A stretch of DNA of 15,589 bases from Oscillospiraceae bacterium. GTDB lineage: Bacteria; Bacillota; Clostridia; Oscillospirales; Oscillospiraceae. The notes under the pieces are model-generated. The model had not been told where the DNA came from. It ran no database searches and saw nothing but the letters and a program-made list of their open reading frames with translations. The stretch covers positions 1 to 15,589 of the forward strand of contig JAFYIF010000244.1 of NCBI GenBank assembly GCA_017538775.1. Reading direction: 5' to 3'. How positions within the stretch are numbered: the stretch's first letter is position 1; each line of letters starts with the position of its first letter. Position numbers and translations under genes: made by a program. Below, in pieces: positions 7,524 to 13,936 of the stretch.

Positions 7524-9284
7524 TCAGCTCTTCTTGACGTAGCGCAGACCGGAGCCGGTGCTGAGGGTGTAGCCGGAGATCAGGTCCTCCAGCCAGGCCT
7601 GCTGCTCGGAATCGTGCAGCGGGGTCTCGGCCAGGGCCAGGCGAGCGTTCCGGCCCTCGCCCACATAGTAGACCAGGTGCCAGCCGCGATAGCTGCCGTT
7701 GCTGCCTTCCACCACCGTGGTGTCACCCACGGCCCGGCCCTCGGCAAAGAGGAAGCTGTCGATGCTGTCCACCATGCTGCCCTTCTGGATGTCCTCATAC
7801 AGGCCGCCGTTGGTGTTGGAACCGGCGTCCTCGCTGTACTCCTCGGCCAGCTGGGCGAAGTGTTCCTCGGTGGGGTCCGCGTTCCAGAGGTCCTGGATAT
7901 CGCGGATCTTCTCCATGGACAAAGCCACGGCCTCGTCGGTGTAGTCGCCGTTCTCGTCGGCCTCAGTCTTCACCAGGATGTGGCGCATGCTGCGCAGGAG
8001 ATAGTCGTTGTTGTCGCGGCCCATGTAGCAGACGGCGTAGGCGCCGCTGTCGGTCTCGATGCTGGTCATCTCCCCGCTCCAACGCTCCGGGCTCACCAGC
8101 CACTCCCGCAGAGCGGAGGGCAGGTTCTCCCCCGCCGTGGTCTGGAGGCTGGGGGTCGTGCCGTATTCGGCGCAGGCGGCCACAAAGCTCTCCGGGTCGG
8201 CGGACCAGGACAGCCGCTCCGCCGCGGCGCGGGCGGCGGCCAGTCTGGCAGCCTGTTCCTCTTCGGACAGCTCCGTGCCCGTGGCCACCACGACGCCGTC
8301 CTCGCTCAGGTTGGAGCTGCTGGCCGGGGCCTCATACACGGCTGCCTCCGCCACTTCTTCCCCGGCGGTCTCTTCCGCAGGGGCGGCTTCCGCTTCGGCG
8401 GACTCCTCCACAGGGGCGGCCTCCGCTTCGGCGGACTCGGCGGCCTCCGCTTCGCCGGTCTCCTCCGTGGCTTCGGCGGCGGGCTCCTCCGGCTCGGGAT
8501 CAAAGGCGCTGTTGGAGGAGCTGATCAGGCAGGAATAATAGGAGATGAGGTCCAGCTCGTCGGCGTGGGCGGCGTAGTATGCCTCCTTCTGCTCGTCGGT
8601 GTAGCTGCGGGCGGCGTCCACCTGGGCGGCGTAGCCGCTGGCGGTCTCCATCTTCTGCATGACGGAGCGCATCACGTCCGCGGTGACGCCCTTGCCGTAG
8701 TTCATGGTCAGGAACTGGTCCAGACTGCTGTAGCCGTACTGCTTCGCGGAGGCTTCCAGCTCGCTCAGCTCGGTCTCGATGCTGTCCAGGGTCTCCTGGG
8801 GCAGAGTGTAGCCGTTGCGGCTGGCGTCCTCACACAAAGCGGTGACCTGCTGCATGTTCTCCTGGGTCAGCTCCATCATATAGTCAGCCCAGGTCTGGTC
8901 CTCGCTGTACATCTGCTGGTCCAGGGCCACGCTGCGGTCCAGGCCGGTGAACATCTGCACATAGCTGTCCACATCCGTGTCCGAACCGAAGAGGCTCTGG
9001 ATGTAGGAGCTGTAGCTGCTGTAATAGCTGTTGTATGTGCTGCGGTAGAACACGTCCGTCTCCGCAGCGCTGTAGCTGGTGCTGCCGACCTTGACGGCGG
9101 GCAGGGTCCGCTGGAGCAGGTTGGAGTTGATGACCAGAGAGGCGGCCAGCAGCACGGCCACCACCGCGACGACGATGATCGCCTTGCGCTTGAAGCTCCG
9201 GCTGGAGCGCTCCTGCTCGTCCATCTGCTGCTGCCGCCGGGCCTGTTTCGCGGCGCGGGCGTTCTTTTCGTTGGCTGAACTCAT
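7524..9284 (-). CDS. Membrane-anchored parvulin-type peptidyl-prolyl isomerase / foldase (PrsA/SurA-like)
   Basis: A 586-residue protein. A very basic cytoplasmic N-terminus (about 1-31) is followed by one membrane helix (about 32-52, KAIIVVAVVAVLLAAS), so the rest is outside the cell; there is no lipobox, unlike Bacillus PrsA. A Tyr/Ser-rich and helical SurA_N-like region follows, then an acidic Ala/Glu-rich stretch of about 60 residues with internal repeats, and a C-terminal parvulin (rotamase) domain from about 431 to 543, seen from RHILVK, EEYSEDAGS, GGLYEDIQKGSMV and GWHLVYYVGEG. Such proteins help exported proteins fold at the membrane-wall interface. Start ATG 9284 has a GAGGA-type site within AAGGAAGAGGA just upstream; an in-frame extension to 9365 lies across the promoter. 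It has its own promoter and converges on glgD. Confidence 0.88.
   Translation of the reverse strand: MSSANEKNARAAKQARRQQQMDEQERSSRSFKRKAIIVVAVVAVLLAASLVINSNLLQRTLPAVKVGSTSYSAAETDVFYRSTYNSYYSSYSSYIQSLFGSDTDVDSYVQMFTGLDRSVALDQQMYSEDQTWADYMMELTQENMQQVTALCEDASRNGYTLPQETLDSIETELSELEASAKQYGYSSLDQFLTMNYGKGVTADVMRSVMQKMETASGYAAQVDAARSYTDEQKEAYYAAHADELDLISYYSCLISSSNSAFDPEPEEPAAEATEETGEAEAAESAEAEAAPVEESAEAEAAPAEETAGEEVAEAAVYEAPASSSNLSEDGVVVATGTELSEEEQAARLAAARAAAERLSWSADPESFVAACAEYGTTPSLQTTAGENLPSALREWLVSPERWSGEMTSIETDSGAYAVCYMGRDNNDYLLRSMRHILVKTEADENGDYTDEAVALSMEKIRDIQDLWNADPTEEHFAQLAEEYSEDAGSNTNGGLYEDIQKGSMVDSIDSFLFAEGRAVGDTTVVEGSNGSYRGWHLVYYVGEGRNARLALAETPLHDSEQQAWLEDLISGYTLSTGSGLRYVKKS
8380..8453. 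repeat. 33-bp imperfect tandem repeat in the foldase Ala/Glu linker
   Basis: A unit beginning GGGGCGGC at 8380 recurs at 8413, and a shorter third copy of its core (CGGCCTCCGCTTCG) follows near 8440. In the protein this gives repeated ESAEAEAAP blocks of 11 residues. It keeps the reading frame, so the linker probably expands and shrinks in 11-residue steps. Confidence 0.75.
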
Positions 9285-9346
9285 GTTGTCCTCTTCCTTT
9301 TTCTCAGTGTTGTGGTCGCGGGGACCGGAGATTTGCGTTGCAGAAT

Positions 9347-9375
9347 ATTTTAGCAAGTATTTCAAAAAATTGCAA
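9347..9375 (-). promoter_or_regulatory. Sigma-A-type promoter of the foldase gene
   Basis: On the minus strand TTGCAA (9370-9375), a 17-base spacer and TAAAAT (9347-9352). The predicted start is near 9340, about 55 bases before the foldase ATG. The promoter lies between the flippase stop (9414) and the foldase start, so the two genes can be transcribed separately. Confidence 0.7.
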
Positions 9376-9413
9376 GACCCAAATGCGGATTTCCCGTCCG
9401 GCTTTTCGCCGCT

Positions 9414-11042
9414 TCAGCGGATGTGCAGCAGTCTGGCGATGCGCTCGCCCTTGGGCATCAGCTTCATATCCTCCAGGGTGACGCTGCGCGTCAGCACCAC
9501 CATGACCAGATAGACCAGGGCGGCCACGCCGATGGCCACGGCCAGGGGCAGGAGCTGGAGCATCCGGCCGCTCTCCGGCGTCACATGCAGCAGCCGGGAC
9601 GCCAGGCCGTAGACCGCCCAGGCCGCCGCGCCCATCGCCAGCGCCGCGCCCAGGGGGCGCAGGAAGGCCCGGCCATAGTTGGGCTTCACCGGCAGACGGC
9701 GGTAGATGAAGAAGCAGTTCAGCACGCTGATCACCGCGTAGCAGGCCACGGTGCCCATGGCCGCGCCCACGATGTTCAGCTCCGGGCGGCGCACCAGCAG
9801 CAGGTTGCAGGCGATCTTCACCACGCCGCCCACCACCATGGAGACGATGGGCAGGGCCTCGTTGCCGTCGGCCTGCAAAATGGCGTTGGTCACCAGGGTG
9901 ATGCAGACGAAGACGCTGGCAACCCCCAGCCAGGACAGCAGGGTGGGACCCATCTGGTGGGTGTCCGGATAGATGACGGCCACGATGGGCGCGGCCAGCA
10001 CGCTCAGGCCCAGGCCCATGGGCAGAGCCACCACGGCGGAGATGCGCAGCCCGCTCTCGGCGATGTGGCCCACCTCCCCTTTCGCCTGACTGGCGTGGGC
10101 AGCGGCGATGGCCGGGACCACGGCGATGGTCATCGGGGTGATGAAGCTGGCCGGAAGATTGTACAGGGTCTGGACCGCGCTGTAGGAGCCCCAGAGCTCG
10201 TCGGCCATGCGGGGGCCGATGCCCGCCACGCCGGGCAGCGTGGACTCCACCAGCTTGGTGTCGATCAGGGTGAAGACGCTCATGACCGAAGCGCCCAGGG
10301 TGATGATGAAGCCGATGCGGATGAAGACGGCCAGGGTGCCGCCCACGCTGTCGGGCTTGTCGTCGCTGGCGGCACAGGCCCGGAGGCTCTGGGCGCGGTA
10401 CTGGCGCAGATAGCACCAGTACATATAGACCAGGGCGGCCAGGGCCCCCGCCGTCACGCCGAAGATGGCCCCGGCGGAGGACACGGGGAGGGGCTGGCGC
10501 TGCCGTGTCATCCAGATGGCAAGGCCCAGGCCCACCACCACCTTCACCAGCACTTCCAGGATCTGGCCCACGGTGGTGGGGCTCATGTTGCCGTTGCCCT
10601 GGATGTAGCCCCGGAAGGCGCTGGTCAGGCAGACCAGCAGCACGGCGGGCGACAGGGCGTAGACGCACTGGCTGACCTCCGGCTTGCTGACCAGGGCAAT
10701 GGCCATTTCCGTGGGAAACAGGAGCATGGCCAGGGAGAAGACCACGCCCAGAGCGGCCAGGACGCCGGAGGCGATGTGGAAGATGCGCCGGGCCTGGCGG
10801 GGGCGCTCCAAGGTATTGGCCTCGCTGATCATCCGGCTCAGGGCCACCGGCAGACCGGCGGTGGAGATGGTCAGCAACACGTTATAGATGTTGTAGGCGG
10901 CGAAGAAATAGCCGTAGCCCACGTCGCCCAGGATGTTTTGCAGCGGGATCTTATAAATCGCGCCCAGGATCTTCATGATCACGACGCCCGCGGCCAGGAT
11001 CGCCGCGCCGTGCATGAAATTTTGCTTTTTTGCCTCCGCCAT
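9414..11042 (-). CDS. MOP-superfamily lipid-linked oligosaccharide flippase, SpoVB/MurJ-like
   Basis: A 542-residue, strongly hydrophobic protein with about 14 predicted membrane helices spread over its whole length. The N-terminus (ILAAGVVIMKILGAIYKIPL, then GYGYFFAAYNIYN and GLPVALSRMISE) and the RGYIQGNGNMSPT segment are typical of the polysaccharide biosynthesis / stage V sporulation protein B branch of the MOP superfamily. Members move lipid-linked cell-wall or polysaccharide precursors across the membrane; SpoVB is needed for spore cortex synthesis in Bacillus. Whether this copy serves vegetative wall, cortex or capsule cannot be read from the sequence. Start ATG 11042 has GGAGG (11053-11057) ten bases upstream; a TTG two codons earlier is possible. 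It is transcribed away from the 263-aa gene at 11314. Confidence 0.9.
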   Translation of the reverse strand: MAEAKKQNFMHGAAILAAGVVIMKILGAIYKIPLQNILGDVGYGYFFAAYNIYNVLLTISTAGLPVALSRMISEANTLERPRQARRIFHIASGVLAALGVVFSLAMLLFPTEMAIALVSKPEVSQCVYALSPAVLLVCLTSAFRGYIQGNGNMSPTTVGQILEVLVKVVVGLGLAIWMTRQRQPLPVSSAGAIFGVTAGALAALVYMYWCYLRQYRAQSLRACAASDDKPDSVGGTLAVFIRIGFIITLGASVMSVFTLIDTKLVESTLPGVAGIGPRMADELWGSYSAVQTLYNLPASFITPMTIAVVPAIAAAHASQAKGEVGHIAESGLRISAVVALPMGLGLSVLAAPIVAVIYPDTHQMGPTLLSWLGVASVFVCITLVTNAILQADGNEALPIVSMVVGGVVKIACNLLLVRRPELNIVGAAMGTVACYAVISVLNCFFIYRRLPVKPNYGRAFLRPLGAALAMGAAAWAVYGLASRLLHVTPESGRMLQLLPLAVAIGVAALVYLVMVVLTRSVTLEDMKLMPKGERIARLLHIR

Positions 11043-11072
11043 ACGCAAACCGCCTCCAAGTGTTGATGCTGC

Positions 11073-11086
11073 GGGCCTCCCGGCCC
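11073..11086. repeat. Small GC hairpin in the flippase leader
   Basis: GGGCC (11073-11077) and GGCCC (11082-11086) pair around TCCC, with one further C-G pair outside. It lies in the 5' leader of the flippase transcript between the larger inverted repeat and the ribosome site. It may only reflect high GC. Confidence 0.35.
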
Positions 11087-11098
11087 GGCAGGGATGCC

Positions 11099-11119
11099 TC
11101 CCGGCATTGTATGCCGGGA
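11099..11119. promoter_or_regulatory. Perfect inverted repeat over the flippase transcription start
   Basis: TCCCGGCAT (11099-11107) and ATGCCGGGA (11111-11119) are perfect inverted copies separated by three bases. On the minus strand the repeat begins one base after the -10 box, so it covers the predicted transcription start. It is well placed for a repressor operator; as RNA it would be only a partial hairpin because its upstream arm is near +1. Confidence 0.5.
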
Positions 11120-11120
11120 T

Positions 11121-11149
11121 ATTTTACACTATTTCCCCCGGGATTGCAA
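11121..11149 (-). promoter_or_regulatory. Sigma-A-type promoter of the flippase gene
   Basis: On the minus strand TTGCAA (11144-11149), a 17-base spacer and TAAAAT (11121-11126), the same boxes and spacing as the foldase promoter. Predicted start is near 11114, giving a leader of about 70 bases. Confidence 0.7.
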
Positions 11150-11313
11150 TCGTTAGCCTGCACGGCTTTTCCGCGAAATGCCCCGGAAAACGCGCAAATC
11201 CGTGAACACACTTGCCCGGGGACGGCATAGACTGTAGGGAAACGGCGTTTCAAACGGCAGCGTGCCCGGCAAGAGCGCGCGCGGCCAGATCATCAACAGG
11301 AGGTTTTGAACCC

Positions 11314-12105
11314 ATGGCAGACAGAATCATGCCCGGTCCCGTGGAACAGCGCGGCGGCGGAGGCGGCAGCGCCGGTCGGGTCCACGTCCACACCAGCAAG
11401 ATCTTCTCCGCTTGCCGGGACAAGGACTGCATCGACGACCTGCGGGTCTATCCCACCGCCAGTTCCCAGGCGATCCTCAACTCCGCGTTCAGCGTCCGCC
11501 CGGATTCCGCCACGCTGCTCTACGCCGATGTCAGCGTCAGCGAGATCGGCTTCAACCGGGGCTATTACACCGTCGATGTGACCTATTACTACAAGATCAC
11601 CGGCCAGACCTTCCCCGGCGGCGTCCCCATCACGGGTCTGTCCGTGTTCGACAAGCGCGTGATCCTCTACGGCAGCGAGGGCAGCGTCAAGACCTTCACG
11701 TCCAAGGGCGGCCCGGGGATGCTCAGCCCCGCCTCCCAGAACCCGGTGGCCGTGGTGGCCGCGGTGGACCCCATCGCCCTGAACCTCCGCATCGCGGAGA
11801 CCCCCTGCGCGGAGACCGAGCTGCGGAGCATCCCGGAGCCGATCATGGAGTATCTGGGGGAGGAACTGAACCTCTGCAACACCGGGCGGCAGCTCTTCGT
11901 CACCCTGGGCCAGTTTTCCATGATCCGCCTGGAGCGGGACGCCCAGCTCAGCCTGGAGGCCGAAGCCTTCGTCCCCACCCAGGAGTGCGCCGGCAGCAGC
12001 GACGACGACCCCTGCACCCTGTTCAGCCGCGTCCGCTTCCCCATGGACGAATTCTTCCCGCCCGACAGCCTCCCCGCCGAGGAGAGTTACCGGGAACTGG
12101 TCTGA
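11314..12105 (+). CDS. Conserved clostridial-type protein of unknown function (263 aa)
   Basis: I do not know a named function for this protein. It starts at ATG 11314, with AGGAGG (11298-11303) ten bases upstream, and has 263 residues. There is no signal peptide or membrane helix. A Gly-rich stretch near residue 15 leads into VHVHTSKIFSACRDKDCIDD, with two cysteines, then alternating beta-strand patterns (SVSEIGFNRGYYTVDVTYYY, then SVFDKRVILYGSEGSVKTF). Further cysteines occur in TPCAET, NLCNTG and near QECAGSSDDDPC. From memory this layout resembles uncharacterised proteins common in sporulating Clostridia, and a spore-coat-like role is conceivable, but nothing in the sequence proves it. 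It is divergent from the SpoVB-like gene and ends in its own hairpin terminator. Confidence 0.8.
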   Translation: MADRIMPGPVEQRGGGGGSAGRVHVHTSKIFSACRDKDCIDDLRVYPTASSQAILNSAFSVRPDSATLLYADVSVSEIGFNRGYYTVDVTYYYKITGQTFPGGVPITGLSVFDKRVILYGSEGSVKTFTSKGGPGMLSPASQNPVAVVAAVDPIALNLRIAETPCAETELRSIPEPIMEYLGEELNLCNTGRQLFVTLGQFSMIRLERDAQLSLEAEAFVPTQECAGSSDDDPCTLFSRVRFPMDEFFPPDSLPAEESYRELV

Positions 12106-12115
12106 GTCAGAAACG

Positions 12116-12150
12116 GCAAAGAAGCTTCTCTTTCTGAGGAGCTTCTTTGC
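12116..12150 (+). terminator. Hairpin terminator after the 263-aa gene
   Basis: GCAAAGAAGCTTCTC (12116-12130) pairs with GAGGAGCTTCTTTGC (12136-12150) over 15 positions with one T-G pair and a five-base loop. The 3' arm supplies a short T-rich end (CTTCTTTG); no longer T tract follows, so termination may be partial. Confidence 0.6.
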
Positions 12151-12156
12151 GCGTCG

Positions 12157-12185
12157 GTATGCTTTGCCCCCGGTCCGGGCATACT
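12157..12185 (+). promoter_or_regulatory. Possible forespore-type (SigF/SigG) promoter before the DUF421 gene
   Basis: GTATG (12157-12161), 15 bases, then GGGCATACT (12177-12185) fits the Bacillus SigF/SigG pattern of a G-Y-A-T-R box and GGNNANANT. The predicted start would fall at about 12191, at the ATG itself, which would make the message leaderless. The match is short and could be chance. Confidence 0.25.
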
Positions 12186-12191
12186 GGGACC

Positions 12192-12872
12192 ATGCTGAAC
12201 GTGATTTTTCGTACTGCGATCATCTTCCTGACGCTGCTGGTGCTGATGCGGCTGCTGGGGAAGCGTCAGATGGGGGAGCTGGAGCTGAGCGAGCTGGTGG
12301 TGAGCATCCTGGTGGCCGACGTGGCCTCGGTGCCGCTGCAAAACCCGGAGCTGCCCCTCTGGTCCGGCCTGCTGCCCACCGTCGTGCTGGTGGCGCTGGA
12401 GGCGCTGGTCTCCTGGGGCACCATGCGCAGCGTGCGTCTGCGGGACTTCCTCTGCGGGCGGCCCTGCTTTCTCATCGTCAACGGGGTCATCCAGCAGGAC
12501 GCCATGCGCCGCACCCGCTTCACCATGGACGAGCTGGCCGAAGAGCTGCGCAGCCAGAACGTGACCGACATCGCCGCCGTCCGCTACGGCGTGTTGGAGA
12601 CCGACGGCTCCCTGCACGTCATCCTGCGGCCCGACCAGCGCCCGGTCACCGCCGGTCAGTTGGGCCTCACGGAGGGGGACGACGGGTATGCCACCATACT
12701 GATACAGGATGGGACGGTCATGCGCCGGAACCTCCGGCTGCTGGGGAAGGACGAAGCCTGGCTGCTCCGGGAGGCCCGGCGGCGGGGCTGCGGGAGTCTG
12801 CGGGAGGTCTATGCGCTGATTTTGTATGAAAACGGGAAAGTCTTCTTCGCAAAAAAAGATGCCCCGAAGTGA
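12192..12872 (+). CDS. DUF421 / YetF-family membrane protein
   Basis: A 226-residue protein of the YetF type. Hydrophobic N-terminal helices (about 5-20, 48-60 and 63-80) surround the family signature RLLGKRQMGELELSELVVSI, and the cytoplasmic DUF421 domain follows with GRPCFLIVNGVI, MDELAEELRSQNV and AAVRYGVLETDGSLHVI. The biochemical function of the family is unknown; a DUF421-containing protein from a mobile spoVA operon (2Duf) is known to affect spore heat resistance, and several Bacillus paralogues are spore-associated. The ATG at 12192 matches the family's usual N-terminus; an upstream in-frame start at 12147 would lie in the terminator hairpin. The ribosome site is very weak. It is convergent with nrdR. 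Confidence 0.9.
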   Translation: MLNVIFRTAIIFLTLLVLMRLLGKRQMGELELSELVVSILVADVASVPLQNPELPLWSGLLPTVVLVALEALVSWGTMRSVRLRDFLCGRPCFLIVNGVIQQDAMRRTRFTMDELAEELRSQNVTDIAAVRYGVLETDGSLHVILRPDQRPVTAGQLGLTEGDDGYATILIQDGTVMRRNLRLLGKDEAWLLREARRRGCGSLREVYALILYENGKVFFAKKDAPK

Positions 12873-12879
12873 AATAATC

Positions 12880-12916
12880 CGGCGCGTCCCGCCGCTTTTG
12901 TCTGCAGGACGCGCCG
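12880..12916. terminator. Shared hairpin between the convergent DUF421 and nrdR genes
   Basis: CGGCGCGTCC (12880-12889) pairs perfectly with GGACGCGCCG (12907-12916) around a 17-base loop. A T-rich stretch follows at a short distance on the plus strand and a weaker one (GGATTATTTC) on the minus strand. The large loop and missing T run lower confidence in strong termination. Confidence 0.55.
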
Positions 12917-12922
12917 AAGCGT

Positions 12923-13384
12923 TTATGCCTGTTTTTCTCCCAGGATCTTGGCCAGCTCCTCCATGAAGGTCTGGATGTCCTTGAAGGAGCGGTAGACGCT
13001 GGCGAAGCGCACATAGGCGATCTCGTCCAGGCGCTTCAGGCGCTCCATGACCATCTCGCCCACCTTCTCCGACTGGACCTCGCTCTCCAGCCGGCCCCGC
13101 AGCTCCTGCTCCACCTCGACCGCCACGCCCTCGATCTGCGCCATGGTCACCGGGCGCTTCTCGCAGGCGCGCACCAGGCCGTTGATGATCTTCATCTTGT
13201 CGAAGCTCTGGCGGCTACCGTCCCGCTTGATGACCATCAGGGGCATCCGCTCCACGATCTCATAGGTGGTGAAGCGCTTCTGGCACTCCAGGCATTCCCG
13301 GCGGCGCCGGATGGTCGTGCCGTCCTCCGCCGGGCGGGAGTCGATCACCTTGCTGTCGGCAAAACCGCAAAAAGGGCATTTCAT
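12923..13384 (-). CDS. nrdR: Transcriptional repressor NrdR
   Basis: A 153-residue protein with the full NrdR layout: an N-terminal zinc ribbon with Cys3, Cys6, Cys31 and Cys34 (CPFC and CLEC), the RRRRECLECQKRFTTYE block, and an ATP-cone domain from about 49 to 139 that begins VIKRDGSRQSFDKMKI. NrdR senses ATP/dATP through the ATP cone and represses ribonucleotide reductase genes by binding NrdR boxes. No ribonucleotide reductase gene lies in this window. The ATG at 13384 has AGGAGG eight bases upstream. It has its own promoter and ends toward the DUF421 gene. Length is normal for the family. Confidence 0.98.
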   Translation of the reverse strand: MKCPFCGFADSKVIDSRPAEDGTTIRRRRECLECQKRFTTYEIVERMPLMVIKRDGSRQSFDKMKIINGLVRACEKRPVTMAQIEGVAVEVEQELRGRLESEVQSEKVGEMVMERLKRLDEIAYVRFASVYRSFKDIQTFMEELAKILGEKQA

Positions 13385-13417
13385 GGCTATGTCCTCCTGT
13401 TTCTGTCTGTTGACATA

Positions 13418-13446
13418 ATTCTATTACAAGGCAAGGAGAATTGCAA
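13418..13446 (-). promoter_or_regulatory. Sigma-A-type promoter of nrdR
   Basis: On the minus strand TTGCAA (13441-13446), a 17-base spacer and TAGAAT (13418-13423), with a leader of about 25 bases to the ATG. Box and spacing match the foldase and flippase promoters. Confidence 0.7.
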
Positions 13447-13461
13447 CTGCTTTTTTGCCGC

Positions 13462-13489
13462 TTGACTTTTTCGGGCTTTGAGGCATAAT
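13462..13489 (+). promoter_or_regulatory. Promoter of the structured leader / candidate small RNA
   Basis: TTGACT (13462-13467), a 16-base spacer and CATAAT (13484-13489) give a good sigma-A match on the plus strand. Predicted transcription start is near 13496. Together with the nrdR promoter this makes the region a divergent promoter hub. Confidence 0.6.
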
Positions 13490-13495
13490 GAAAAC

Positions 13496-13593
13496 AGAAG
13501 GCACCGCAACAAGCGGCCGACTTCGTGCTTTGGTTTCTTGAGGGCCGGTATCCAGCCCGGAAAAACCGTCACTTGCCCGAGTGGCGGTTTTTC
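13496..13593 (+). ncRNA. Candidate small RNA of about 98 nt, or attenuator leader of the XRE-comEC unit
   Basis: A promoter just upstream and a strong terminator at the end bracket a stretch without a credible protein frame; the only ATG frame gives 17 codons without a ribosome site. It holds short self-complementary parts such as GGGC/GCCC around GGTATCCA. The 5' arm of the terminator contains AAACC, which could instead pair with GGTTT at 13532-13536, so a switch between termination and read-through into the downstream genes is conceivable. I do not recognise a known RNA family. Confidence 0.4.
13561..13592 (+). terminator. Strong intrinsic terminator
   Basis: AAAAACCGTCACT (13561-13573) pairs with AGTGGCGGTTTTT (13580-13592) over 13 positions with one T-G pair and a six-base loop, and ends in a T run. 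No annotated plus-strand gene ends here; it ends only the short transcript from 13496. The A and T flanks make it potentially active on the minus strand too. Confidence 0.8.
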
Positions 13594-13653
13594 TTATGGG
13601 TTTGCCGAATTACGATGGATTCTGTGCGAAAAGCACGTTTTCTTTGCCTCTTG

Positions 13654-13673
13654 ATTGCTCCGAATGGAGTAAT
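13654..13673. repeat. Inverted repeat upstream of the XRE-comEC unit
   Basis: ATTGCTCC (13654-13661) and GGAGTAAT (13666-13673) pair over eight positions with one G-T around GAAT. It could be an operator or part of an RNA leader. Confidence 0.4.
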
Positions 13674-13693
13674 TCCACGGGAGAAACAGCGCC

Positions 13694-13707
13694 AAATGGT
13701 ACCATTT
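13694..13707. promoter_or_regulatory. Perfect 14-bp palindrome, candidate operator of the XRE protein
   Basis: AAATGGTACCATTT is a perfect 14-bp palindrome ending 16 bases before the XRE start codon. Small XRE repressors typically bind such palindromes at their own promoter. In RNA it competes with a second pairing, GGAGAAA (13680-13686) with TTTCTCC (13705-13711), which would bring structure next to the ribosome site. Confidence 0.5.
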
Positions 13708-13723
13708 CTCCGAGGTGAGGCGC

Positions 13724-13936
13724 GTGTTTTTCAGAAGGATTGGAGACCTCCGCACGGATCACGATCTGACGCAGATCAAAGTGGCCGTGTATTTGAATAT
13801 GCAGCTTTCTGTCTACCGCCGCTACGAAAAAGGCGAGCGGGAGATCCCCGTCTGGGCGCTGGTGAAGCTCTCGGAGCTTTACGGCTGTTCCACCGACTAC
13901 ATCCTCGGACTGACCGACCGCTATGAACGTGCGTAA
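13724..13936 (+). CDS. Small XRE-family HTH protein (70 aa), coupled to comEC
   Basis: A single Cro/C1-type helix-turn-helix domain: RRIGDLRTDHDLTQIKVAVY, then LNMQLSVYRRYEKGEREIP and a C-terminal SELYGCSTDYILGLTDRYE, the common ending of short Firmicutes XRE regulators. The GTG at 13724 is chosen because the family starts just before the RIxDLR motif and because GAGG (13712-13715) stands eight bases upstream; a GTG at 13715 is in frame but less likely. It has 70 residues. The last 14 bases overlap the start of comEC, so the two are co-transcribed and comEC translation probably depends on this gene. A role in controlling competence is possible but unproven. It is a distant paralogue of the XRE gene at 4538-4762. 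Confidence 0.85.
   Translation: MFFRRIGDLRTDHDLTQIKVAVYLNMQLSVYRRYEKGEREIPVWALVKLSELYGCSTDYILGLTDRYERA

Noticed and set aside
8380..8453. Repeat block considered as a CRISPR or other array
   Set aside because: Units are in frame, adjacent without spacers, and encode an Ala/Glu linker.
7512..9278. 588-codon plus-strand frame opposite the foldase gene
   Set aside because: Gly/Leu/Val-rich low-complexity translation without family features; the minus strand has a parvulin domain and a promoter.
9423..11066. 547-codon plus-strand frame opposite the flippase
   Set aside because: His/Gln/Gly-rich shadow of a membrane protein gene; no start signals or domain.
13387..13572. 61-codon minus-strand frame in the nrdR upstream region
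   Set aside because: It would cross the nrdR promoter and the plus-strand terminator and has no ribosome site or similarity I recognise.
13496..13593. Type I toxin-antitoxin RNA pair
   Set aside because: The terminator style is similar to some such loci, but no short hydrophobic toxin frame with a ribosome site is visible on either strand.
13624..13645. GTGC-GAAAA-GCAC hairpin followed by TTTTCTTT as a second terminator
   Set aside because: The stem has only four pairs, too weak to call.
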